NCBI GenBank assembly: GCA_026545225.1
Contig: CM048845.1
Coordinates: forward strand, 28,486,001-28,550,000
Origin: Cornus controversa
Taxonomy: Eukaryota > Streptophyta > Magnoliopsida > Cornales > Cornaceae
DNA length: 64,000 nt
Direction of reading: 5' to 3'
The number at the start of each line of letters is the position of its first letter. Positions within the stretch are counted from its first letter, which is position 1. Both the position numbers and the translations under genes were made by a program. The notes under the pieces are model-generated. The model was not told the origin of the DNA and ran no database searches. It worked only from the letters and a program-made list of their open reading frames with translations. Of the stretch, positions 10,344 through 21,140 are shown one piece after another.

Positions 10344-13300
10344 CTTCAGAAGGATAAAAAAAATGTAAACTTCATCTACATTTTTATGTGAAAGAGATAT
10401 TTACAATACCACATCTCACATGAACATACAAATATATATAACATAGTGTGTTTCTGTGTGTGCAATGAGCAGTGGAAACTATCTCAACCCAGGCGTAAGT
10501 AGCAAAAGATAATTGTGATTCATGTGAGACAAAAGCAAATATGGGATGTAAGAGGGGATGCAACATGCCTACCAAGAAGGCCAATGGCACTAGTCTTATA
10601 AAGGACAGGAAACCTTTCGTAAGCAGGAAAGGAATGGAATGTAATGCAAGTGGGAATGGAATGGTCATTCTCATTCTACTATTTGGTTGCAAATATGAAA
10701 TGATGTAGGAATGGAATGAATTTCAAATTGAATTATCCAAAATACTCCTATCAGCGACAAATAAATTAAACTAACAAAATAACATTCTTTTATAATTTTT
10801 TTTTTTTAAAAATGGAAATGGTGGTGGTGGAAGGCGGTGGCAGTGGTGGAAGGCAGCAGTTGTGTAGGTGGTGGTGTTGGTGAAAGGCAGTGGAGGTGGC
10901 GGTGGTGGTGACGGCAGTGGAACATCTTGACTATGAGATATAGGAGATGGATGTCAAGACAGTGTTCTTAAATGGCATCTGGATGAGGAATATCTATATG
11001 GTCCAACTAGACGGATTTATAGTACAGCTCAGGAGCATCTAGTATGCAAGTTGCTAAGATCTATCTATAGACTCAAGCAAGCATCCAAGAGTTAGAACAT
11101 TCGTTTTGATCAGGCTATTAAACCTTATAGATTTGATCAAAACATGGATGAGCCATGTGTGTATCAGAAGGCACAGGGGAGTGTGATGATCTTTCTCATA
11201 CCATATGTTGATGATATTTGCTCATCGAAAACGATGTGGGTGCGCTGTCATCGGTTAAGATATGGTTGCCCAGTCACTTTGACATGAAGGATTTGGGAGA
11301 AGCAAATCGCATCTTTGGGATAAGGCTTTTTTGGGACAGAAAAAGAAGGATGTTAGGCTTATCCCAGACTGGATATATTGATAAGATATTGGCCAAGTTT
11401 GCAATGCAAGACTCCAAGAAGGGTTCTTACGCTTCAGGCATCGATTGGTATTATCCAAGGATCAGTGTCCTAGGACACCTGAGGAGGAGGAGCAGATAAG
11501 GCGGGTACCATATGCTTCGATAGTTAGTGGTCTCATGTATGATATGCTTTGCACTAGGCTGGATATCTGTTATGCAGTTCGCATGATCAGCATATTTCAG
11601 TCCAATCCAGGACGAGCATTGGACTACAGTTAAGTGTATTCTCAAGTATTTGAGAAAGACGAGATTACATGCTTGTTTACGGAGGTGATGAGCAGCTTAT
11701 TCCAACCGGCTACACGGATTTTGATTTTCAATCAGATAGGGATTCCAAGAGGACTACCTCAGGATTTGTTTATACTCTTAATGGTGGGGCAATCGGTTAG
11801 AGAAATGTGAAGCAATCTTGTATTGCGGAATCAATCATGGAGGCTGGATATGTAGCAACTTTGGAGGCCATTAAGGTAGCCATTTGGTTGAGAAAATTCC
11901 TTACTGATTTAGGGATCGGGGAGCATGCAAGTTCTCCTATTGTCTTGCATTGTGACAATAGTGGAGCAGTTGCTCAATGTAAAGAAAACCATAAGAGTGG
12001 GAAGCATATTGAGAGGAAGTACCATTGATCAGGGAGATAGTACAGTACGGTGATATTATCATGACAAAGATTGTGTCAGGGAACAACCTTGTGGATCCAT
12101 TCACAAAGTCGCTGCCGATCAAGGTTTTGATCGTCATATGGACAACCTAATTCACAAAGTCGCTACCGATCAAGTCACTTGCAGTTGCTTAACTGTTGAT
12201 TAGTGAGCTAAGGGGTGGATTTTAACAAGTAGAGTGTAGGACATGCTATGAGCACTCCAAGGATTAATTGAGTTGTTAAGGACACTCCAAATTGTAGAGG
12301 TTATATATATCACGTGGGTCTTGCAAAGAGACTAACCTAATTCACACTATTTGCCCCAAATGGTTAGAGAGATGAAAGACTCTCTCTCTACACTCTAGCT
12401 ACCACCATAGATCCCACCATCTACAAGCTTGCTAGGGTTTCAACAAAGGAGGACATAGAGGTGATAATACTTGGGCAAGGAAGGAGTTAGAAGAGAAGCC
12501 ATTCTCTACACTTCTTCTTGGTGGGTTCACAAATCAACTAAGGGAAGAAGAGTTTCATCAAACTCTTAAGGTGAAGTTATCTGCATTTTTTTTGTATGTT
12601 CATATAGAAATTTTGAAATCCATGTGTTCTACAAACACCATGTAATTGATCCTTCCACCATGCGTCCAATGTGATTTTAGAGCCAATTTCCAATAGTGTA
12701 GGTGATGGTGTTGGTGGAAGGCGTGGGTGGTGGTGGAAGTGGCAGAAGGCGGTGGTAGTGGAAAGCAACAGTGGTGTAGGTGGTGTTGGTGGAACACGGT
12801 GGTGGTGGTGGAAAGCAACAGTGGTGTAGGTGGTGGTGGTGGAAGGCAGTGGAGGTGGCGGTGGTGGAAGGCGGCGGCGGCAGTGGCAGTGCAAGGTGGT
12901 GGTGGTGACAGAAGGCATGATGGTGGAAGGCAATAGTGATGTAGGTGGAAGGTGGCTACGGCAGTGGAAGGCAGTAGAGGTGGCGGTAGTGGTGGTGGTG
13001 GTAGTGGTGTAGTGGTGGTGGTGGCAATGCAAGGGGTGGTGGTGGCAATGCAAGGGGTGGTGGTGGCAACGGTGATGGTGGCGGCGGCGGCGGTTTTTGG
13101 AATTGGGATGTGAGGTATTTTTGGAACGTAATTTTTTTAAAAAAATTTACTTAGGAATGGAGTGACCATTCCATAGGTTAAGATGTGGAATGGATTTTCA
13201 TTATTTTTCATTCCCGTAAATGGACCTGGAATGGTCATTCCCACTTTAATTTTCCTACCAAACAAAAGATTGGTCGAAATGCGCAGTCCATCCTGCAGAT

Positions 13301-16300
13301 AGCATTACAGTTAGTTTATCCATATTCGTCCAATCACATTGCTCCAGCTTGTTTGTTGAGTGACTACTGGATTACCATGAATGTCACCAACTAAGTGAAT
13401 CTACGAATTGTGACAACAACCAAGACCATATTACGAGCTACAAAGGACTCATGCCTGCCTTTTCGAAAAAGTAGAATATTCAAAATTCTAAATTAACTTC
13501 AGGTTTGAGAGGAAAGGCAACTGATGGAGTAAGATTCTATAATAGTACAACAACAGTCCTACGGCTAAAGTACCAAGGAAACCTTCAGTTTCCTTCAAGC
13601 CCTCATCGATTGAGAGGGATCAGCCCCTCGCCTCACTCCTCAACTGTTATCATGACCTCTCTCATCTCTAAGTGAAGAAAAATTAAAAGAAGTTTTTTTA
13701 TACTTGTTGAAGTATGAGACTCTGGTCATAGGGAAGCTTCAGTTTCACATAGTTAAATTGACCTAGGAAGGTTAAAAAAAAAAGTATCATACTCATTATA
13801 TAACTTTAACTAATAAAAATGAAATTCTGAATGACCTTTAGTTAAAAAACACCAACCCATCATTTGACAAATCATACGTGTTAATATATGACATATACCT
13901 ACCAAAGGTTGTAACCTAGTGGTACTTTTTCACCTTCTAAAGTAAAAGGTCATTGGTTCAAGGCCTCATAGGAGCAAAGTGGGTGTGTGAGTCTCAACTA
14001 GGAAATATATATCTATATATATATATGACATATACCCCAGAGTTCAATATTATGTGAACTGAAGAGACAGCAATCAGTCCAGGTACCTGGCAGAACATCG
14101 CAAAGAATATTCTAGGACCACTAGTTCTGAGTTCTAACTATAAAATTTGAATATCAGAGAAGGACGAGGATCTTAGGATATTAATTTGAAGTAACATTTG
14201 AAAAGGAAATACTGAAACTTGTTATATAATTTTAAGAAATAAAATGAAATTATGAATGACCTTACTATTGAGAAATCTTAAGAATTAATATATGACATAA
14301 ACCTAAGAGTTCAATGTTATGTGAACTCAAGTGACAGCAATCAGTCCAGGTACCTGACAGAACATTGCAAAGAATATTCTAGGACTACACTAGTTCTAAC
14401 TGTAAATTTTCAATATTAGAAACGGATTAAAATATCAGCATATTAATTTGCAGAGACAATTGAAAAGGAAATACTGAAACAAATGAACAAAAAATTTGCA
14501 CAAATAGAAAAAAGGAGAATAGAGACTGCATAAATGCAGATAAATCAAAGAATCAGATTATTTAAACAGCATTCTTGGATTATATTGGATGGCCTGACAA
14601 TTTTCAGCCAGAAAAAAAAAAAAAAAAACCTACACCAAAAGCAAGGAAGGCATACAATCAATAGATAAAAATCAAGAGCCTGAAGTCCTTAAAGCATTTC
14701 CAAATCATTTAAAAAAGAATATTTGCATGATTATGGTCATATAATTACTTAAATTTAGATTTCTAATTAACACCATACCTTTTAGCTTGTTAAATATCCA
14801 TTTTGCCTTTTCTTCGACTGTGTTTGAGAACGTCTGGTATCATGAGTACACTTTAGTTAAGAGCCAAATAATAGATAAAATTTATCTACAACAACAGGTA
14901 ACATGCCAAGCAAACATAACTCTGAATTGTTCAGGAAAAGAAAACATAACTTTGAATTTGATGCACAGGTTTGTTGCGGGATGATCAATCAATCAGCAAG
15001 TAGCAAAATAAAATGCTAATAGGAGGCTTTAAAAGAAGCTATTGTGTAGCTTTTCTACAGTTTTATGCTCATCTAATGTTATCCCTGTTTTAATGTCTCA
15101 CAGATACATATCCTTCTAACGAGAAACAAACTCATGCCAAAGCTATAGAGAGATGGACTTCAAGACTTCTACTTTAAAGTTCAGCAATACAAATAAGGGG
15201 GGTAGAATGACACTATAATTGCTGCACGGGCCCAATTCCTAAAGCATATTGCATGATAATGTCAATCTAAACATCTCATATGCATCACAAAACCTGTTAC
15301 CCCATACAGAACTCCAAATTATCAAACAGGATAGCTGTCTTTAGCAGAGTAATATGTTCTACCTTTTGCGAGTTAAGTCGATAAAGAAGAAAGGTGGATG
15401 TATTAGAGTAAATTTTTTGGAGGACATATATCAATTCAATCTTGTAGATTAAAATTTTACAGTTACGAAAAATTTTAAAATAATTTAGCAACTCACTGTT
15501 GTACTGCAAAAAGTTTTAGAAGTAGTTTCATTGCATAAAACATGAAGCAAATTGAAAAATTGTAGGTTGAAGTCTAAATTGAAAATATGTAGACATATAG
15601 ACATAAAATTGAATGCTTTTTTTTGGTGTTGCTAAGATACCGGCTGACAAAGAAAAGAAAATAAAAATAAGGTCGAAAGGAAACCCCTGAAAACCCAATA
15701 TTTTCATTGATGAGGTATGCGGAATGAAGAAATCAACCAAGTCATACGCAACAATTCGGCATTTCTTTTCTTCTGTTTACTTGGCAAAAAAGGGACCAAC
15801 TAAAGCATAAAATCTCATATTTATTAGGTAAGTTGCAATCTCATAATTCAGTTAATCTCATTAAACCATAAAATCATGGCAACCCAACTAAGACATGCTA
15901 TCTTAAATGGATGGATTCTTGTTGTGATGTTATGTATATTTCCTGGTCCCTGTGAACCAAAATGTTCAAAGACTGGGAATGTTAAATAGAAGGGTTATAT
16001 TAATGTTTTGCCTTTTATCTTTGCCATTAATAAGGCTTTACCTTTACTAGGGTAAAATCATGCTATAACTTTAAGTTCTACAGAATTTTCAAATGAACAA
16101 GATCTGCAATTAACTTTTTTGAATTTTTTTTTATAAGAAAAATCTGCAAATAACTTGAATAAACAAGATAAGACTTATGAACTTCAATTCATTCTCTTTT
16201 TTCATTTTCTTTTTTCCGTTCAATATTCATTTTCATTGCAATTCATGTCTAACAGTTACTACTCTGATCTAGTCTGTCTTCTTCAATATGCACATCTTTT

Positions 16301-18446
16301 GAAGGAATAGGGTTACCATTGTTAGGAATTGTGACTCATATTCCTCATATAATTAGGTTTCTATATAGAGTTGTATTTTAATAGGTAAATCTTGGAGTAC
16401 AAGTCGTCTTGGGCTCTAAGAAATTGTAATCCTTGTGCAATAAGGTATAGGTTTGGAGACTCTATAAATATAGATAGGGCTAAAGATAAAAGAGAGAGAG
16501 AGAGAGAGAGAGAGAGGAAAGATGTAAGGAGTTAGTGAGTGCTCTGAGGAGAGGAGAGAGTATGTGTAATTCCGGAGGAAAATGCCAAGAGAAAGAGTGA
16601 AAAAATGTGTGTGGTAAGCATGTTTTTCGCGTGTTGTATATTATCTTCTCAATTATAATGAAATCTCTCTCTCCATAGACGTAACCCTAGAGTTGAGTGA
16701 ACCATGTAAAATATTGTGTTGTGTGTGGATGTGTTTGATTATTATCTCCGTATATGCTTGTGTAATTGTTGATTTAATAATGATGCTTTCGTTGTATGTT
16801 GAACGGAGGGGGATAATTCCCAACAAGTGGTATCAGAGCCAATGGTGGTTCAAAGCATGTGGTTGGTCCTGAAGATCAAAGTCGAAGATTGGTGGTGTGT
16901 CAAAGCAAAATGTTGATCGTTAAGAGTTATGGAGATATAATCAGAGCTAATGAAGACACGAGGATGATGATAATGTGAAGCCCATGAGGAACAAGTCTTA
17001 GGACAAGTCGGAGGATGCTCGCTTGCAAGATGGGGCAAGATGATGGTATGAATAAGGGAGGTTTACTATTTGCCTTAAAAAGAGTTAGATGGTGTGAATG
17101 AGTTTTTTATTACTTTTGGCCCTAAAATAAGCAACAATGAGAATGTGATAGAGTTTGGTTTAAGGTGGAAGAATCTTAAGTCGAGGTGGAGGTATGGAGA
17201 AACGCGTTGATGGAATTTGAGTCAAGGTAGAGATTGTTAGAAATTGTGGCTCATATTCTTAATATAATTAGGTTTTTATATTGACTTGTATTTTAATAGA
17301 TAATTCTTGGAGGACCAGTTATCTTGGGTTCTAAGGAATTGTAATTTTTGTGCAATAAAAAATGGGTTTGGAGACTTTATAAATAGAGATAGGGTTAAAG
17401 GGAAAAGATAGAGAGAGAGAGAGAAAAGATGTAAGGGGTTCGTGAGGAGAGGAGAGAATATATGTAATTTCGGGAGAAAGATGCCAAGAGAAAGGGAGTG
17501 TGTGGTAGGCATGCTTTCATGGACGAAAACTTAGAGTTGGGTGACTCATGTAGAATATTGTGTTGCATGGATGTGTTTGATTGTTATCACCATATATATT
17601 TGTGTGATTGTTGATGTAATGATGATGCTCTGCCGTGTGCCAAATGAAGGGTTATTATAAATGTATAATTCCCAACAGCCGCATCATTTTTTTTTTGATA
17701 AGTGAGAGCCGCATCATATGAAAAGTTCAACTAGGTTGTAAGTTGTAACAAATAAAGAACTATAAATATAAAAAATCATAAAAATAGAGAAAAAAGAGTA
17801 TTATATTAATTATCAAAGCACGCCTTGAGAGCCAAGTCCATCTGTATAGTGTCTATGTTATTTCCATCATCAATTTAATTATCATTTCCAATCTATGTTA
17901 TTTCCATCATCAACTTAATTATCATTTCCAACCAAACATATACAGACCATTCTATTAAAGACTTTTATGGACACTTTTTAATCTCCACAAAATTGAAAAT
18001 TTAAAATTGAAATTAGAAACATTATGACAAGTTAATGAATGAAGATAAGCCAATATTGATAAGAATTCAAGAAATGTGTTGAAACTCCGTTGCATTCACA
18101 CTAAATCACAGATATGAACTTGCTTTCCAATTTTCCAATCATCCCTGCTCCATACATATCATGCATGTCAATTTACCATTTCAAACACACAGCATCAAAT
18201 CTTTCAACTCATTTAAAGAAATAAAAGTGAGAAAATAAGAGATTTGGGGAAAAGGAAAATCCATTAAACCTTTCAGTCTCATCTAATTCCATCAAATCCA
18301 CCCAATATTTCCTTTAATTCTTTCACTAAATTACTCTGCATTTTTTCGGAGAATATATCATGCAGATCTTGTTCGTGCATTGCACATAAAACCTTGATAT
18401 TTGATTAAATGACAACTAGATCAACTGGGCAAGTTTAAGAAAGCCA

Positions 18447-18510
<64 letters not shown>

Positions 18511-18619
18511 TGCATACAGAGAGGTCTTGGGTGATATTGGAGATCTCTTCTTTGGCTTTCTTGGAAACCCAAAATGTACCAGTTTTCAAGCTCCCAACTT
18601 TGGTCAGAGCTTTCTCCAT
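9964..18619 (-). CDS. DUF538 family protein, three exons
   Basis: Joining 18619-18518, 14833-14779 and 10343-9964 on the minus strand gives a 178-residue protein starting MEKALTKVGS and ending DAIKVEEF. All four splice sites are GT/AG and the phases fit (intron 1 phase 0, intron 2 phase 1, splitting a Gly codon). The C-terminal two thirds is the plant DUF538 domain (PF04398), with LPDLLREFNLPPGLFPQNIT, RVKGMLSRGKLTGIEGMKTK and KVWFTAGVKKSR. The N-terminus has no signal peptide, as in the short intron-containing subgroup of this family; most other DUF538 proteins are predicted secreted. The biochemical role is not known; family members have been linked to stress and to cell-wall or lipid-like binding. 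The introns are very long because of transposon insertions, but every exon is intact, so the gene is probably functional. Confidence 0.9.
10819..10921. repeat. GGT-rich minisatellite, left block
   Basis: Irregular units built from GGTGGT, GGAAGGC and GCAGTGG. The same motif family resumes at 12700 beyond the copia fragment, so the two blocks were once one array. Confidence 0.85.
10925..12190 (+). pseudogene. Ty1/copia reverse transcriptase and RNase H fragment
   Basis: Plus-strand degenerate copia pol. The reverse transcriptase region reads MDVKTVFLNGIWMRNIYMVQ, then LRSIYRLKQASK, and the catalytic YVDD (11204-11215), after which the frame shifts. It resumes as FDMKDLGEANRIFGIRL, DRKRRMLGLSQTGYIDKIL and YASIVSGLMYDMLCTRLDIC. 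The RNase H region is VKQSCIAESIMEAGYVATLE, then WLRKFLTDLG and HCDNSGAVAQCKE, followed by GKHIERKYH. Gag, protease and integrase are absent, and stops and frameshifts are frequent. It lies in intron 2 of the DUF538 gene, antisense to it, and is not expected to make protein. Confidence 0.88.
12191..12699 (+). mobile_element. Probable 3' LTR region of the copia fragment
   Basis: Directly after the RNase H part is a purine tract (GCTAAGGGGTGGA, about 12206-12218), then ~480 bp containing TTATATATATCACGTGGG (TATA-like stretch next to a CACGTG box) and a CT-rich leader. This fits a degraded 3' LTR, but I cannot fix its ends because the 5' LTR is missing. Confidence 0.5.
12700..13096. repeat. GGT-rich minisatellite, right block
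   Basis: About 400 bp of imperfect GGTGGT, GGAAGGC, GCAACAGTGGTGTAGGTGG and AATGCAAGGGGTGGT units. Long open frames of Gly/Val/Trp or His/Thr/Pro here are translation of the repeat, not genes. Confidence 0.92.
13271..13790. other. DUF538 intron 2, no further feature
   Basis: Noncoding intron sequence with no repeat or motif that I recognise. Confidence 0.5.
13791..14480. repeat. Tandem duplication in intron 2, first copy carrying a SINE
   Basis: Unit 1 (13791-14218) and unit 2 (14220-14480) share AGAGTTCAAT, GTGACAGCAATCAGTCCAGG-like sequence, AAAGAATATTCTAGGAC and GAAAAGGAAATACTGAAAC. Unit 1 has an extra ~137 bp, the SINE at 13900-14020 plus its target duplication, which unit 2 lacks. Confidence 0.88.
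13900..14020 (+). mobile_element. tRNA-derived SINE with 16-bp target duplication
   Basis: A 121-bp insert has an A-box-like TAACCTAGTGGTA (13912-13924) and B-box-like GGTTCAAGGCC (13955-13965), spaced as in a tRNA-derived Pol III promoter, and a TA-rich tail. It is flanked by ATATATGACATATACC at 13884-13899 and 14021-14036. The second copy of the surrounding duplication has the empty site. Confidence 0.85.
14779..14833 (-). CDS. DUF538 gene exon 2
   Basis: A 55-nt exon encoding TFSNTVEEKAKWIFNKLK plus the first base of a Gly codon. The acceptor ATACCAG precedes it and the donor GTATGG follows. The KAKW..NKLKGKP junction with exon 3 is a hallmark of this DUF538 subgroup. Confidence 0.9.
14834..16319. 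other. DUF538 intron 1, proximal part
   Basis: Noncoding intron sequence. Short open frames (15297-15509, 15528-15740) have no recognisable motif. Confidence 0.5.
16320..17677 (+). mobile_element. Small non-autonomous copia-type LTR element in intron 1
   Basis: Two LTRs, 16320-16825 (506 bp) and 17235-17677 (443 bp), begin TGTTAGGAATTGTG / TGTTAGAAATTGTG and end TAATTCCCAACA. After the first comes TGGTATCAGAGCC (16828-16840), a perfect initiator-Met tRNA primer site. Before the second is AGTCAAGGTAGAGAT, the usual copia polypurine tract. The ~409-bp interior has no protein coding capacity. Each LTR holds a TATA-like box (TATAAATA) and the first a (GA)n run near 16493-16515. No 5-bp target duplication is visible (ACCAT against GCCGC). 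It lies on the strand opposite to the DUF538 gene. Confidence 0.9.
17678..18450. other. DUF538 intron 1, distal part
   Basis: Contains the 10-bp direct repeat GCCGCATCAT (17678 and 17709) around TTTTTTTTTTGATAAGTGAG, and a short tandem repeat (ATCTATGTTATTTCCATCAT twice near 17850-17910). Otherwise nothing recognised. Confidence 0.5.
18451..18510. repeat. (TA)n-(GA)n compound microsatellite at the start of intron 1
   Basis: About 36 bp of TA followed by about 24 bp of GA (plus strand), only 7 bp from the exon 1 donor site. Confidence 0.95.
18518..18619 (-). CDS. DUF538 gene exon 1
   Basis: 34 codons from ATG at 18619. The peptide runs MEKALTKVGS then FWVSKKAKEEISNITQDLS. The donor GTATGC follows at 18517. 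The intron then begins with a (CT)n/(TA)n tract on the coding strand, unusually close to the splice site. This exon is too short to stand out as an open reading frame; I found it by its match to the expected N-terminus of the family. Confidence 0.88.
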
Positions 18620-18676
18620 TTTGAGTTTCTGTCCACTCTACTCAGTCCTCGGTCTGTTCCACTCTCGTCACACTTT

Positions 18677-18710
<34 letters not shown>

Positions 18711-18870
18711 AAGAGCCCTTAACAGAAAGTTCTAATTTCACTCCTCATCTCTCTCTCACTTGTTTTTCTATCACACCAATAGTCATGTGTCACAACTCAT
18801 CAAGTGCTTGCCAGCCAACAGAAAAGCGGCGCCACAAAATAAATAATTAAATAAACAAAATATTTAATTG
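18620..18870 (-). promoter_or_regulatory. 5' UTR and promoter region of the DUF538 gene
   Basis: Upstream of the ATG on the minus strand lies a (CT)n tract (plus-strand GA at 18677-18706), common in plant 5' UTRs. Further up, an AT-rich TATTTAATTATTTATTTT (about 18836-18853) could act as a TATA region, which would give a 5' UTR of about 190 bp. The exact start cannot be set from sequence alone. Confidence 0.45.
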
Positions 18871-21140
18871 GAATTAAAATTACATTTGAAAAAAATTTAG
18901 TTAAAATATTTTAACTAAATTTTCAAGCTGCGATTTAGTGTTCCCATACATAACTTTTTATACAGCTCTTGTCAATATTTTTCATCCAAATAAATTTCTT
19001 TAGATCTACTGCTGTTGTTTTTAAAATATATATTAAAGAAAAATGTTTGTTACTCGTGAGTGTGGCACAATACCAGAATTACACATGAATTTAAAATATA
19101 GAGAAAAATTTTAATTTTTTTTTAATCTTTTAATTTCAAAATGAAAACGTATTATTTCATCATGGTGTCATACCAATTATAAATTACATGTATAAATTTA
19201 GGCTATTCATATAATCCATACCATGTTTTAATCTAAGATTTGAATTCTTATAAGGGTTCCTAGGAAAAAAAAAGTGTTAAAGAATCATTATTCTTTATAT
19301 ATTATCATGACATTGTTTTTTTTTTTTTTAATTTCTTAAAGAATATACAGTTCAAACAATGATTAAAGTAGCAAACATGGCACCACACAAATAAAAGAAA
19401 TGGCTTCAAATGTTTCTTTTTTTCCAAATAGAAGTAAATTAAAAATTCTCTCACTTTTGGAATCCAAATCATGTTTGTTCAAGTGTCAACAAATTATGTT
19501 TATGAAATTTAAGAGGCTTCTTAAATAAGAGTTGTAAAAGCAACAAAGTTGTGTGACAGTCAAAATTCAATCAAAATTTAATAGGTTAAAGAGAAGTTTC
19601 ATCAAAATGGTCAGGCTTTTTTTTTTCTTTAATAAAGAACAAATTCAGTGTACGAAATTCCGATCATATCAAAGTTTGAAGAATGTAGATATATGCAGAG
19701 ACTTATATAGAGGCGGCCGCTTCTACTGAATTTATTTTTATTTGCATTATAAAATTTGTAAATATAAAAGAAAAGAAGTTAAGTTACCAAAGAGTGTTCA
19801 TAGCTTTAAACACAATCGAATTAGAGATGATTTCAATTCTCAGTTGGTAAAGATTAATCCGACAAAGACGGCTTACCATACACACAACAGTCAACATACA
19901 TTGAACAAGGGTGGTAAGAATGACAGGAGGTTATATAAAATTTGCATAAGATAGGAGTCAAGTGAGGACATGTGCAACAAAGAGATTAAAAGGAATGCTA
20001 GGGTTGTCATGGTTAGATGGTATTCACTATTTTTTTTTTTTAAAATGACACAAAAAGTGTCACGTCATCCATTAATTCAAACGATGTCTTTTATTACTTT
20101 AAAAATAATGATAGACATAGTGAAAATTATGTCAAATTAGAAAACTAAGTCACTCTCATTATTAGATAGTATAAGTGAAACTCACACTTTTACAATTCAA
20201 ACCGCATATTCAGTGATAACTTTTCATTTTATAAATCATTATCTTTACTTTAATAGTGAAATTTCACAATTGTACTCCTACAAACATCCGATGATACCAT
20301 ACCGACTATGCCATTTTTTTTGGCTAGCCATGTTAGCAATTGAGTTGACGTGTTGCTAATGTGGCTAGCTGTAATTTGTGATTAGTATACTGGGTAGTTA
20401 CTTTTTTATTATTCTATTATTATTTTATAATTTATTTTTTTTTAGTAAAAATTTTAAAAAACAAATTTATTTAATTGTTTGTTTGTATTTCTTCCGACGA
20501 CTATTTTTTTAACCACTCATGTTTTGAAAACTTTTTTATTTTCATGAACGTTTTTGTTAACAAATTTAAAGGAACATAAATATAAAGACATTGCATATTT
20601 TCTCTCACAAGTAAATAAATAAAATAAAAAGACATTACATATTTTCTCACAAACAAAAAGCCGTTAGGAAGGATGTTAAATGAGCATTTGACGTGCTGCA
20701 AATAAGGTGGGCTATAATCCACGGAGACCTGAGCAAGATAATGAGATTGTGCATCATATTGCATAATACGATTATAGAAGACGAGCATAATACCAACATT
20801 TTTGGAATGGACATCTTCCACGGATGAGTAGGTCTTTCTTTCACAGTACACATTTTTGGCAGCACACATCTTCACTCGCCTTAGTAGGATTTGCATTGCA
20901 TGTAATAATGTGGATCTCAAAAGAGATCTCATGGAACATTTGTGGAATAGATCTCATGGAACATTTGTGGAATAAATTTGGTAAGAAGTTCAAAGGTAAT
21001 AATATACTCTTCAACGTAATTTTTTGTATTGTTTGTGATGAAGAAGCAAAGAAAAAAAAAGGAAATAAAAAAAAATAGAAAACACAGAAAGAAACAAAAT
21101 AAGTAAATACAAATGTAAATACTCTGTTTATATATTTTTT
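18871..21140. other. Gene-free intergenic region
   Basis: No conserved coding sequence. Minor structure: a 47-bp hairpin at 20323-20369 (GCTAGCCATGTTAGCAA against TTGCTAATGTGGCTAGC with few mismatches) and a tandem 24-bp repeat at about 20925-20973 (AGATCTCATGGAACATTTGT, two copies). Overlapping frames around 20501-21290 on both strands are not convincing genes. Confidence 0.5.

Larger units (their letters stand above)
10609..13270. mobile_element. Possible large MITE-like element in DUF538 intron 2
   Basis: The ends are loosely inverted: AAGTGGGAATGGAATGGTCA near 10650 and, on the other strand from about 13245, AAAGTGGGAATGACCATTCC. The right end runs into CCTACCAAACAAAAG, typical of plant DNA-element termini. 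Inside are a GGT-rich minisatellite and a copia fragment. I cannot define a target duplication, so the limits are approximate and the class is unknown. Confidence 0.4.

Noticed and set aside
10384-10692. 102-codon minus-strand frame just upstream of DUF538 exon 3
   Set aside because: Lies in intron 2, starts in the MITE-like end, and does not connect in frame with the conserved exon 2.
12577-13053. Long minus-strand frame of His/Thr/Pro and plus-strand frames of Gly/Val/Trp
   Set aside because: Translation of the GGT-rich minisatellite; no non-repetitive domain.
19710-19725. GCGGCCGC site that might mark a cloning junction
   Set aside because: A single 8-bp site in ordinary AT-rich plant sequence; no vector sequence nearby.
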